From the NCBI RefSeq assembly GCF_900115715.1, contig NZ_FOXM01000002.1, positions 248,001-312,000 on the forward strand: a stretch of 64,000 bases of DNA, given 5' to 3'. Shown piece after piece: positions 41,652 to 49,837 of this stretch. The position numbers were made by a program, and so were the translations under genes. Source of the DNA: Geopseudomonas sagittaria. GTDB lineage: Bacteria; Pseudomonadota; Gammaproteobacteria; Pseudomonadales; Pseudomonadaceae. The notes under the pieces are model-generated. The model saw only the letters and a program-made list of their open reading frames with translations, had not been told where the DNA came from and searched no databases. The first letter of the stretch is position 1, and every line of letters starts with the position of its first letter.

Positions 41652-43812
41652 GGAAGCGCCCCTGTGCCTTGAGTTGATCGAGGTTGCTGCCCATGTCGGC
41701 CAGCAGGGTTTCCAGCACGGCGCGCACGCCGGCCGCCATGTCCCGCGAGCCGCAGACCAGCACCTGGGCGCCCTGTTGCAGCAGCGCACGCACGTTGGCG
41801 CCATCCGCATGCAGGCGGTCCTGCACGAAGCCCGGCGTCGGCCCCTGTGAGTAGGCCCGCTGCAGGCGCTGCAGGCGACCGTCCGCCAGGCACTGCTGGA
41901 GTTCCTCGCCATACAGCTGGTCGCCGACGTGGCGTCCGCCCCAGTACAGCTGGATGGGCCGGCGCGACTGGTTCTTGCGCACAAAGCCGATCAGCGGCGC
42001 CACGCCCACGCCGGCACCGATCAGCAGCACCGGCTGCGCGCCGGCCTGGGGGCGAAAGCCCGGATGCGCCTGGATGCTCGCCGCGAGCGTTGCGCCCGGC
42101 TGCAGCGCATGCAGGTAGTTCGAGCAGAGCCCCTGCGGATGCAGGCGCACGCAGACCTCCACGAAGCCGTCGTCAGCGGCGCTGGCGATGGAGTACAGGC
42201 GCGGCGCGGCGTCTTCCTCTGGGCGGATGGCCAGCAGATCGCCCGGGGCGAAGTCGGTGCTGCCGGGGGCCACGGCGAAGCGCAGCACCACGGCCGGCTG
42301 GCCACCGCGCTCGCTGTAGCACTGGCGCTGTTGCAGGGTCAGACGCACCTCGTTGGTCGGCAGCAGCGCCGATTGCAGGCGCAGCGGGGTGCAGAGCCGC
42401 TCGCCTAGCTGCCCGGCCCAGGCGTTCAGCTCGCCGCTGGCCTGGCGGTCGACGCGCTGCAGTGCCAGCAGTGGCGGGCAGCCGCGCTGCTGCAGGGCCT
42501 GGTCGACCGCTTCGGCATAGGCGCAGAAGCGTGGGAACTGGCGATCGCCGAAGCCGAGCACCGCCACCGGCAGGCCGCGCTCGGGCCAGCGGGCCGCGGC
42601 CAGACGGTCGAGGAACTGCCCGGCATTGTCCGGCGCCTGGCCGTCGCCATAGGTGGCGGCGAGCAGCAGCAGGCAGCGTGCCTGCGGGTAGTCGTCCTGT
42701 ACGGTATTCATGGCGGCCACATGCACCGGCCAGCCGGCGGCCTCGAGCTGCGTCTGCAACTGGCGGGCGTAGGCCCAGGTCGAGCCGCCCTGGCTGCCGA
42801 CCAGGATCACTGCCTCGGCCTGTTCGGCCGGTACACCTTGGTCCTGCTCACCGACCCGGCCGCGCCGCTGCCACCAGCCGAGCAGGCCGCTGCCGCCGAG
42901 GAACAGGGTGGACAGCGCCAGGCCTGCCAGCGCCAGGGACCACAGCGGCATGCCCTCGCCGGTGTGCAGGGCGTAGGCGGTTTCGTAGAGGTTCTGCGCC
43001 GCGCCGTTGCGCTGGAAGCTGATCCACTGGCCGCTGGCGGCGTTGACGAAGCCGCTGCCGCTGGCGGTGCGCAGGCTGAAGTAGTGGCTGTCGTCGGCGG
43101 CGCTGGGGAATTCCAGCTCGCGCAGCTCGGCCAGCTCCACCTGACGCAGCGCTGCGAGCGTGCCGACCGGCAGCTGCTGGGCGGCCGGGATGCCTTCGGG
43201 CCAGGCCGGCTCGTTGTCCGAACCGTCGCCGAGCAGGCCCAGGCTGGTCGCCGACAGGTACAGGCCGCTGAGGGCGAGCACGGCCAGACCCGGCAGGGCC
43301 CAGCGGGCGATCACCGTGTGCCAGTGCAGCACGCCCTGGCCGGCGCGGATCGGCGTCAGCAGGCGCCGCCAGCCACCGAGGCGGCGGGCCAGCAGGACGG
43401 CGCCGCTGATCGCCAGCAGCGCCAGGGCCAGCGCCGCCAGGCCGCTCAGCCAGCGACCGGTGGAGCCGAGCAGCAGCTCGCGGTGCAGGTCGCGCAGCCA
43501 CTCGAGGCTGGCCGAGGGGGCGTAGGGGCCGAGGTCCGCGCCGGTCGCCGGGTCGACCACGTGGAGCGGCTCCTCGACGTCACCGCCGAGGGTGGCGAGC
43601 AGGGTGCCGTTGGCGCTGCGCTCCAGGCGCTCGACGTTCGGCAGCTGCTGACTGACGCGCTCGGCGACGACGGCCACGCTGTCGCCGGGGGCGCCCAGCT
43701 GGCCGAACTGTTCGCTCAGGCTGGCGCCCGAGAGCACCAGCCCGGTGGCGGCGGAAACCAGCAGCAGGGCGCTCAGTGCAAGGCTGGTCAGCAGGTGCAG
43801 GCGACGATTCAT
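41635..43812 (-). CDS. PepSY-membrane flavodoxin/NADPH-reductase fusion
   Basis: The 725-residue protein joins an N-terminal PepSY-type membrane part to a cytoplasmic diflavin reductase. There are about four helices: near residues 5-30, 122-142, 170-190 and 292-312, with LHWHTVIARW and ALHTGEGMPLWSLAL. The reductase comprises a flavodoxin domain from about residue 335 (AVILVGSQGGSTWAYARQL ... ATYGDGQAPDNA) and a ferredoxin-reductase-like part with RLYSIASA for FAD and IGAGVGVAPLIGFVRK for NADPH. It probably carries electrons from NADPH across the membrane to a flavinylated acceptor, as in iron-reducing or redox-defence systems. apbE overlaps its end; DUF2271 precedes it by 19 bases. Confidence 0.85.
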   Translation of the reverse strand: MNRRLHLLTSLALSALLLVSAATGLVLSGASLSEQFGQLGAPGDSVAVVAERVSQQLPNVERLERSANGTLLATLGGDVEEPLHVVDPATGADLGPYAPSASLEWLRDLHRELLLGSTGRWLSGLAALALALLAISGAVLLARRLGGWRRLLTPIRAGQGVLHWHTVIARWALPGLAVLALSGLYLSATSLGLLGDGSDNEPAWPEGIPAAQQLPVGTLAALRQVELAELRELEFPSAADDSHYFSLRTASGSGFVNAASGQWISFQRNGAAQNLYETAYALHTGEGMPLWSLALAGLALSTLFLGGSGLLGWWQRRGRVGEQDQGVPAEQAEAVILVGSQGGSTWAYARQLQTQLEAAGWPVHVAAMNTVQDDYPQARCLLLLAATYGDGQAPDNAGQFLDRLAAARWPERGLPVAVLGFGDRQFPRFCAYAEAVDQALQQRGCPPLLALQRVDRQASGELNAWAGQLGERLCTPLRLQSALLPTNEVRLTLQQRQCYSERGGQPAVVLRFAVAPGSTDFAPGDLLAIRPEEDAAPRLYSIASAADDGFVEVCVRLHPQGLCSNYLHALQPGATLAASIQAHPGFRPQAGAQPVLLIGAGVGVAPLIGFVRKNQSRRPIQLYWGGRHVGDQLYGEELQQCLADGRLQRLQRAYSQGPTPGFVQDRLHADGANVRALLQQGAQVLVCGSRDMAAGVRAVLETLLADMGSNLDQLKAQGRFREDVY

Positions 43813-43831
43813 GGATGGGCCTCGTGGGGGA

Positions 43832-44302
43832 TCAGAAGCGGTAGCTGACGCGGTCGACGTAGCCGCTGCCGGTGGCTTCGCCCGGCTCGCGGGTCAGCGG
43901 CAGGCGAACCTCGGCGCGGTTGTCGCGCTTGTCCTCGACCGCGCTGTCGATGCGGATCTCGTAGCCGGCATCGAGCAGGGCCGGTTCCAGCTCGACCTCC
44001 ACCGTCAGGCTCTCGCCACTGCCGACGCTGGCGCCGGTCAGGCCGTCGAATTCGGCGCGCTGCGCGCCACCGCCGCGGCTCCAGTCGCGCAGGTGGCGGT
44101 AGTACTTGGCCTTCTTGCCGGCGACCCACAGGGTCTTCTGGTACTGGCCGTCGGCGTCGGTCAGGTAGATGGCCAGGTAGGCGCCCTTGCCGCGGTACTC
44201 CTTGAGGCTGACGTCGAGGGTCAGCGGCTGCGGCTGGGCGTGGGCCAGCAGCGGGGCGGCGGTGGCGCCGGCCAGGGCCAGGGTGACGAGCTTCTTGTGC
44301 AT
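43832..44302 (-). CDS. DUF2271 periplasmic protein, likely flavinylation-linked
   Basis: A 156-residue secreted protein with a signal peptide ending AHAQP and the DUF2271 core (TLDVSLKEYRGKGAYLAIYLTD, then KTLWVAGKKAKYYRHLRDW). Families such as DUF2271, PepSY and ApbE have been grouped in published genome surveys as components of extracytosolic electron transfer with covalently bound flavin. The region around GGAQRAEFDGLTGASVGSGE could host an ApbE-modified Thr or Ser, but I cannot point to the exact residue. It is the first gene of the three-gene minus-strand operon. It faces the P1B-5 ATPase across a shared promoter. Confidence 0.82.
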   Translation of the reverse strand: MHKKLVTLALAGATAAPLLAHAQPQPLTLDVSLKEYRGKGAYLAIYLTDADGQYQKTLWVAGKKAKYYRHLRDWSRGGGAQRAEFDGLTGASVGSGESLTVEVELEPALLDAGYEIRIDSAVEDKRDNRAEVRLPLTREPGEATGSGYVDRVSYRF

Positions 44303-44345
44303 GGGGAGGGCTCCTGCGGATTCGATGCGACTACAGTAAGGGGCC

Positions 44346-44397
44346 AGGCTGAATTCAGCCTGAAGGCCGCCGCGACAGGGCTTAATCGGGGCTTAAG
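44346..44397. promoter_or_regulatory. tandem response-regulator boxes in a divergent promoter
   Basis: CTTAAT-N5-CTTAAG (44381-44397) fits the PmrA box layout and is one base from the BqsR-type TTAAG-N6-TTAAG. A second pair, CTGAAT-N5-CTGAAG (44349-44365), has the same 11-bp spacing 32 bp upstream. The first pair also lies in the perfect palindrome AGGCTGAATTCAGCCT (44346-44361). Both sit between the flavinylation operon and the metal ATPase. Confidence 0.55.
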
Positions 44398-44435
44398 CTG
44401 AATGTGTGTGCGGCCGTGAGGCGCGGGAGACGAGC

Positions 44436-46736
44436 GTGGAGCAGGGAACCTGGGCACGAGTGCTGCGCTGGCGCGATCCGGCGCTGTTGCTGCTGACCAG
44501 CCTGACGCTGCTGGCCGGTGGCCTGGCCCAGTGGTGGGGCGCCGCCGGGCTGGCGGCGGCGAGCTGGACGGCGGGCAGCCTGCTGATGGCGCTGGTGCTG
44601 GGCGTCGAGATCGTCCACCGCCTGCTGCGCGGCGAAACGGGTGTCGACCTGCTCGCGTTGCTGGCCATCGGCGCCGCCCTGGCCTTCGAGCAGTGGCTGG
44701 TCGCCGCGGTGGTGGCGCTGATGCTGGCGACCGGGCGCACCCTGGAGTTCCTCACCACCCGGCGCGCCGAGCGCGAGCTGCGCGCGCTGATCGACCGCGC
44801 GCCGCGCGAGGCCTGGCTGGACGAGGGCGGCGATCTGCGCCGGGTGCCGGTCGAGCAGGTGCGGGTCGGCCAGGTGCTGCTGGTGCGCCTGGGCGAGGTG
44901 GTGCCGGTCGACGGCCGGCTGCTCAGCCCCACCGCCAGCCTCGACGAGTCGGCGCTGACCGGCGAATCGCTGCCGGTGACCCGCCAGCGCGACAGCCTGC
45001 TGGCCAGCGGCGTGGTCAACATCGGCGAGCCGTTCCAGCTGCAGGCCACGCAGACCGCCGCGCAGAGCACCTATGCCGGGGTGGTGCGCCTGGCCGAGGC
45101 GGCGCGGCGCTCGCGCGCGCCCTTCGTGCGCCTGGCCGACCGCTATGCGCTGTTCTTCATCCCGCTGAGCCTGGCGCTGGCGGCGCTGGCCTGGTGGCTG
45201 AGCGGCGATCCGCTGCGCGCGCTGGCGGTGCTGGTGGTGGCCACGCCCTGTCCGCTGATTCTCGCGGTGCCGATCGCCATCATGGGCGGCATCTCGCGGG
45301 CCGCGCGGCGCGGCATCCTGATCAAGGACGGCGCCACCCTGGAGGCGCTGGCCGGGGTGCAGCAGCTGTATCTCGACAAGACCGGCACCCTCACCAGCGG
45401 CCAGGCCCGGCTGCAATCGGTGGAGGTCCGCGGCGACGGCGATCCGCAGCGGGTGCTCGGCTGGGCGGCGTCGCTGGCGCAGGCCTCGGTGCATCCGATC
45501 TCCCAGGCCATCGTCCGCGCGGCCCACCAGCAGCAGCTGGCGCTGCAGGCGCCGCAGGCGGTGGAGGAGAGCGCCGGGGCGGGCCTGTGCGGCCAGGTCG
45601 GCGGGCACCGGGTCCGGCTCGGCACCCTGTCGTTCGCCCAGGCCGAGCAGCCGGACAGCCGCTGGGCGGCCAGCATCCTGCGGCGGATGGACTACGCCGC
45701 CTGCGGCGGCAGCTTCGTGCAGGTCGACGGCGAGCTGGTCGGCGCCCTGCTGTTCGCCGACAGCGTGCGCCGCGAGACGCCGCGGGTGGTCAGGCGCCTG
45801 CGCGCCGCCGGCATCCGGCACATCGTCATGCTCACCGGCGACCGCCTGGAAACCGCCGAGATGATCGCCCTGGCCGCCGGCATCGACGAGCTGCGCGCCG
45901 GGCTGTCGCCGGCGGACAAGGTGCGCGCGGTGCAGGACGGCCGTCGCGATGGGGCGACCCTGATGGTCGGCGACGGCATCAACGATGCGCCGGCGCTGGC
46001 GGCGGCCGACGTCGGCGTGGCGATGGGCGCGGCCGGTGCCACCGCCTCGGCCGAGGCGGCCGGGGTGGTGCTGCTGGTCGATCGCCTGGATCGTCTGGTC
46101 GAGGCGCTGGAGATCGCCCGGCGGACCCGCGCGATCGCCCGCCAGAGCGTGCTGGCCGGCATGGGCCTGTCGCTGCTGGCCATGCTGGTCGCCGCCTTCG
46201 GCTACCTGCCGGCGCTGGCCGGCGCGGTGGTGCAGGAGCTGATCGACGTGGCGGTGATCCTCTACGCGCTGCGCGCCCTCGGCCCGCGCCGGCCGGCGGC
46301 GCAGTGGCTCAGCGGCGAGCAGGTCGACCGTCTGCAGGACGAACATGTCCAGCTGGCGCGCCTGCTGGCCCGCCTGCAGCAGCTGGCCGGCGAGTTCACC
46401 CGGCTGGAGCCGGCTGCGGCCCGCCAGGCGCTGGTGGCGCTGGTCGACGACCTGCAGGTGCTGCTGGCCGAGCACGAGCACGACGACGAACGCCAGCTCT
46501 ACCCGTGGCTCGCGGCCCGACTGGCCGGCGAGGATCCGCTGTCGGCGCTCAGCCACGGCCACCGCGAGATCTTCCGGCTGATCCACCTGCTGGCGCGCAT
46601 GCGCGACGATCTCATCCTGGATCCTGCCGCGGTGCCGGCGGATGACGTGCAGGCGCTGCTGATTCGCCTGGATACCCTGGTGCGCCTGCACTTCGAGCAG
46701 GAGGAGGAGCTGTTCCAGTACCTGGATCGGCGCTGA
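44436..46736 (+). CDS. P1B-5-type metal ATPase with C-terminal hemerythrin-like domain
   Basis: The 766-residue protein starts at GTG 44436 behind GGGAGA; GTG 44406 is an alternative. It lacks an N-terminal HMA domain. Key motifs: TGES (176-179), the membrane metal motif Thr-Pro-Cys-Pro at 270-273, the phosphorylated Asp314 in DKTGT, His-Pro at 353-354 and GDGIND at 512-517. TPC(P) marks the P1B-5 group, which exports Ni, Fe or Co. Residues about 628-760 form a hemerythrin-like bundle with His637, His680/682, His708 and the HFEQEEE segment at 752-758, as reported for Nia-type pumps. The shared promoter with the flavinylation operon suggests iron-related stress. Confidence 0.88.
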   Translation: MEQGTWARVLRWRDPALLLLTSLTLLAGGLAQWWGAAGLAAASWTAGSLLMALVLGVEIVHRLLRGETGVDLLALLAIGAALAFEQWLVAAVVALMLATGRTLEFLTTRRAERELRALIDRAPREAWLDEGGDLRRVPVEQVRVGQVLLVRLGEVVPVDGRLLSPTASLDESALTGESLPVTRQRDSLLASGVVNIGEPFQLQATQTAAQSTYAGVVRLAEAARRSRAPFVRLADRYALFFIPLSLALAALAWWLSGDPLRALAVLVVATPCPLILAVPIAIMGGISRAARRGILIKDGATLEALAGVQQLYLDKTGTLTSGQARLQSVEVRGDGDPQRVLGWAASLAQASVHPISQAIVRAAHQQQLALQAPQAVEESAGAGLCGQVGGHRVRLGTLSFAQAEQPDSRWAASILRRMDYAACGGSFVQVDGELVGALLFADSVRRETPRVVRRLRAAGIRHIVMLTGDRLETAEMIALAAGIDELRAGLSPADKVRAVQDGRRDGATLMVGDGINDAPALAAADVGVAMGAAGATASAEAAGVVLLVDRLDRLVEALEIARRTRAIARQSVLAGMGLSLLAMLVAAFGYLPALAGAVVQELIDVAVILYALRALGPRRPAAQWLSGEQVDRLQDEHVQLARLLARLQQLAGEFTRLEPAAARQALVALVDDLQVLLAEHEHDDERQLYPWLAARLAGEDPLSALSHGHREIFRLIHLLARMRDDLILDPAAVPADDVQALLIRLDTLVRLHFEQEEELFQYLDRR

Positions 46737-46763
46737 GAGGGGGACTTGCGCCTGCTCGCTCCA

Positions 46764-46803
46764 AAACGACGACGCCCGCTGTCTCCAGCGGGCGTCGTCG
46801 TTT
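46764..46803. terminator. bidirectional terminator between the ATPase and dctP
   Basis: AAACGACGACGCCCGCTG and its exact complement form an eighteen-pair stem with a TCTC loop, with a T-run on the plus side and an A-run (T-run on the minus side) at the other end. It lies between convergent genes. Confidence 0.85.
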
Positions 46804-46821
46804 CGGCAGGCCTGCGGCGGC

Positions 46822-47841
46822 TTACTGGCCGCTGCGTACCTTGTCGATCGACTCGTACATGGCCTTGACCAGCGCCGGGTCGAGGTCCTTGGCGAACTGT
46901 TCGACCACCGGCTTGACCTTGTCGCGGAAGCGCTCGACCTCCTCGGGAGCGATCTCGTTGGCGGCGATGCCGTCCTGCTTGAGCTTGTCCAGCGCCTCGG
47001 TCTGCGCCTTGGCGGTGATCTCGCGCTGGAAGGTCTGCGCCTCGGCGGCGGCCTCGCGGATCAGTGCCTGCTCGTCGCTGCTGAGCTTCTGCCAGGTCCG
47101 CTGGCCGATCACGAGCGACTGCGGGTTGTAGATGTGGCTGGTGGCCGACAGGTACTTCTGCACCTCGTGGAACTTGTTGCCGAGGATCACCGTGTAGGGG
47201 TTCTCCTGGCCGTCGACGGTGTGCTGCTCCAGCGCGGTGTAGACCTCGGGGAAGGGCATCGGCACCGGGTTGGCGCCGAGCGCCTTGAAGGTCTCCAGGT
47301 AGATCGGCGACTGGATCACCCGCACCTTGAGGCCCTGCATGTCTTCCGGCTTGGTGACCGGGCGCTTGCTGTTGGTCAGGTTGCGGAAGCCCAGGTCCCA
47401 GTAGCCGAGACCGACCAGGCCCTTGCTCTCCAGGCTGGCGTGCAACTGCTGGCCGACTTCGCCGTCGATCACCGCGTGGGCCTCGGCGGTGTTGTTGAAC
47501 AGGTAGGGGAAGTCGAGCATGGCGAATTCCGGCACCTGGGCGGCGAGGATGCCCGAGTTGAGCACGGTCAGGTCGAGGGTGCCGCCCTGCAGCGCGGAGA
47601 CGGTCTGCAGGTCGCCGCCCAGGGTGCCGCCGGGGAACAGGCGCACCTTGATCTTGCCGTCGGACTTCGCACTGACCAGCTCGGCGAACTTCTGCGCGCC
47701 CTGGCCCTGCGGGTGCTCCTTGACGTTCTGGAAGGCGAAACGCAGGGTGCGCTCCTTGATCTCGGCGGCGCTGGCGGTGCCGGCGACCAGCAGGCCCGCG
47801 GCGCAGGCGGTGGCGATCAGGGTTTTCAGCAGTTTGCTCAT
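46822..47841 (-). CDS. dctP: TRAP transporter solute-binding protein
   Basis: A 339-residue periplasmic protein with a signal peptide (about 25 residues, TASAAEIK) and DctP family marks: FPGGTLGGDLQTVSALQGG, FPYLFNNTAEAHAVIDGEVG, GLGYWDLGFRNLTNSKRP with the carboxylate-binding Arg, and PEVYTALEQHTVDGQENP. It captures an organic acid for the DctQM permease. Location in the aroQ-aroE direction suggests quinate, shikimate or a related acid. CA motif AACAACAAT is upstream of its AAAGG site. A strong terminator follows. Confidence 0.92.
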   Translation of the reverse strand: MSKLLKTLIATACAAGLLVAGTASAAEIKERTLRFAFQNVKEHPQGQGAQKFAELVSAKSDGKIKVRLFPGGTLGGDLQTVSALQGGTLDLTVLNSGILAAQVPEFAMLDFPYLFNNTAEAHAVIDGEVGQQLHASLESKGLVGLGYWDLGFRNLTNSKRPVTKPEDMQGLKVRVIQSPIYLETFKALGANPVPMPFPEVYTALEQHTVDGQENPYTVILGNKFHEVQKYLSATSHIYNPQSLVIGQRTWQKLSSDEQALIREAAAEAQTFQREITAKAQTEALDKLKQDGIAANEIAPEEVERFRDKVKPVVEQFAKDLDPALVKAMYESIDKVRSGQ

Positions 47842-47856
47842 GTCATGTGCCTTTCT

Positions 47857-47866
47857 ATTGTTGTTG
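47857..47866 (-). promoter_or_regulatory. Hfq/Crc-type CA motif of dctP
   Basis: CAACAACAAT on the minus strand, 16 bases upstream of the start codon and just before the AGAAAGG site, fits AAnAAnAA. Confidence 0.5.
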
Positions 47867-47890
47867 GAGGGAACGACAGGGTAGGGCCGG

Positions 47891-49171
47891 TCAGCCGGCG
47901 AGGAACTTCATGGGAACCAGCACCAGCTGCGGGAACAGCACCAGCAGGACCAGCACCAGCAGCTGGGCGATCAGGAACGGGCCGACGCCGCGGACGATCT
48001 CTTCCATCTTCAGCTTGGAGACGCCGCACACCACGTTGAGCACGGTGCCCACCGGCGGGGTGATCAGGCCGATCGAGGTGTTGATCAGGAACAGCACGCC
48101 GAAGTACACCGGGTCGATGCCGGCCTGGACCACCGCCGGCATCAGCACCGGGGTGAGGATCAGGATGGTCGGCGCCATGTCCATCACGGTGCCGACCAGC
48201 ACGATCAGCAGCATGATCACCAGCAGCAGCAGGGTCGGGTTGTCCATGAACGGCTCGAGCAGCTCGGTCAGCTGGCCGGGCAGGTCGGCGATGTTGACCA
48301 GCCAGGCGGAAACCATCGCCGCGGCGACCAGGAACATCACCACCGAGGTGGTCTTCGCCGCGCCGAGGATCACCTCGTAGAGCTGGCTGAGCTTGAGCTC
48401 GCGGTAGATCACCACGGCGACGAACAGCGCGTAGACGGCGGCGACCACCGCGGCCTCGGTCGGGGTGAAGATGCCGAACTTGAGGCCGACGATGATGATC
48501 ACCGGCAGGCCCATGGCCCAGCTGCCGTCGAGCAGTGCGTGCAGCACTTCCTTGGCCGAGCGCTTGGGCGGCATCTCGACGTTTTCCTTGCGCGCGACGA
48601 ACCACCAGGCGATGGCCAGCGCGGCGCCGAGCATGATCCCCGGCACGATGCCGGCCATGAACAGCTTGGAGATCGACACCCCGGAGGCGACGCCGAAGAT
48701 GATGAAGCCGATGCTCGGCGGGATGATCGGCGCGATGATGCCGCCGGCGGCGATCAGGCCGGCCGAGCGCTCGCGGCTGTGCCCGGCCTGCACCATCATC
48801 GGCACCAGCAGGGCGGCCAGCGCGGCGGCGTCGGCCACCGCCGAGCCGGACAGCGAGGCGAGCAGGCAGGAGGCGATGATCGCCACGTAGCCGAGGCCGC
48901 CGCGCTTGTGGCCGACCAGGGCCATGGCGATGTTGACGATGCGCCTGGACAGGCCGCCGGCGTTCATGATCTCGCCGGCCAGCATGAAGAACGGCACGGC
49001 CATCAGCGGGAAGCTGTCGGCGCCGTTGAGCAGGTTCTGGGCGATGATCTGCGCGTCGAACAGGTCGAGGTGCAGCATCAGCGCCACGGCGACCAGCAGC
49101 AGGGCGAAGGCGATCGGAATGCCCAGGGCCATGCCGCCCAGCAGGGTGCCGAGGAAGATGGTCAGGGTCAT
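47891..49171 (-). CDS. dctM: TRAP transporter large permease subunit
   Basis: A 426-residue protein with about twelve membrane helices, starting LTIFLGTLLGGMALGIPIAFALLL as DctM proteins do. Conserved blocks include LNGADSFPLMAVPFFMLAGEIMN, GSAVADAAALAALLVPMM, GGIIAPIIPPSIGFIIFG, and NTSIGLITPPVGTVLNVVCG. The start shares one base with the dctQ stop (TGATG), so translation is coupled. It forms the sodium-driven translocation subunit. dctP follows 49 bases downstream, the typical order. Confidence 0.92.
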   Translation of the reverse strand: MTLTIFLGTLLGGMALGIPIAFALLLVAVALMLHLDLFDAQIIAQNLLNGADSFPLMAVPFFMLAGEIMNAGGLSRRIVNIAMALVGHKRGGLGYVAIIASCLLASLSGSAVADAAALAALLVPMMVQAGHSRERSAGLIAAGGIIAPIIPPSIGFIIFGVASGVSISKLFMAGIVPGIMLGAALAIAWWFVARKENVEMPPKRSAKEVLHALLDGSWAMGLPVIIIVGLKFGIFTPTEAAVVAAVYALFVAVVIYRELKLSQLYEVILGAAKTTSVVMFLVAAAMVSAWLVNIADLPGQLTELLEPFMDNPTLLLLVIMLLIVLVGTVMDMAPTILILTPVLMPAVVQAGIDPVYFGVLFLINTSIGLITPPVGTVLNVVCGVSKLKMEEIVRGVGPFLIAQLLVLVLLVLFPQLVLVPMKFLAG

Positions 49172-49731
49172 CAGGCGTTCCTCACGGCGGGGGCTTGCTG
49201 CTGTTGCAGGTGTTCGATCTCCTCGGCGGCCTCGTTGCCCTTGACCATCACCAGTTCGGCGTCGGACAGGCGGCAGGTGAGGGCGAGGAACAGTTCATAA
49301 AGCAGGATCAGCCCGGCGGTGACGCCGAACAGCACGCCGATGCCGTAGAACCAGGCCATCGACAGGCCAGAGGCGGGGGCGACCACGTCGAGGTTGATCT
49401 GCGCCTGCTGCCAGCTGCCGCTGAGGATCAGCCAGGTGACGAACAGCATCAGCAGGTGGCCGACCACCAGGCAGAAGCGCTTGCCGAGCGGCGGTAGGCG
49501 CTTGACCAGGCTGTCCAGACCGATGTGGGCGCGTTCCTTGAGGGCGACCAGGGCGCCGAGGAACACCATCCACACGAAGAACCAGCGCGACAGCTCCTCG
49601 GACACGCTGATTCCGGAGTTGAAGGCATAACGCAGGACCACGTTGCCGAAGACCAGCACCACCATGCCGAGCATGCACAGCACGATGAGCAGCTTGAGCA
49701 GGCGGAAGTAAAGGTCGGCTATTTTTTTCAT
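49171..49731 (-). CDS. dctQ: TRAP transporter small permease subunit
   Basis: The 186-residue protein has four membrane helices and DctQ marks such as VVLRYAFNSGISVSEELSRWFFVWMVFLGALVALKERAHIGLD in the second helix pair and loop; the length and plan fit the family. It pairs with DctM in the membrane. The gene is 106 bases behind aroE, with two GC-rich hairpins between them, and overlaps dctM by one base. Its place ties TRAP uptake to the dehydroquinate enzymes. Confidence 0.9.
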   Translation of the reverse strand: MKKIADLYFRLLKLLIVLCMLGMVVLVFGNVVLRYAFNSGISVSEELSRWFFVWMVFLGALVALKERAHIGLDSLVKRLPPLGKRFCLVVGHLLMLFVTWLILSGSWQQAQINLDVVAPASGLSMAWFYGIGVLFGVTAGLILLYELFLALTCRLSDAELVMVKGNEAAEEIEHLQQQQAPAVRNA

Positions 49732-49757
49732 GATTGACCTCGTTGGGTTGTGCCGGG

Positions 49758-49825
49758 GCTGGCAGGCGCATGGCCTCCCTGCCAGCGCTGCCTGTCCCGG
49801 TGTACGTGGCCGCCGCAGCGGCCAC
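49758..49825 (-). terminator. two GC-rich hairpins between aroE and dctQ
   Basis: GTGGCCGC/GCGGCCAC (49806-49825, loop CGCA) and GCTGGCAGG/CCTGCCAGC (49758-49786) form successive stems. Neither has a T-run. They may reduce or stabilise the message between the enzyme and transporter genes rather than end it. Confidence 0.5.
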
Positions 49826-49837
49826 TTCTGGCGCGCC

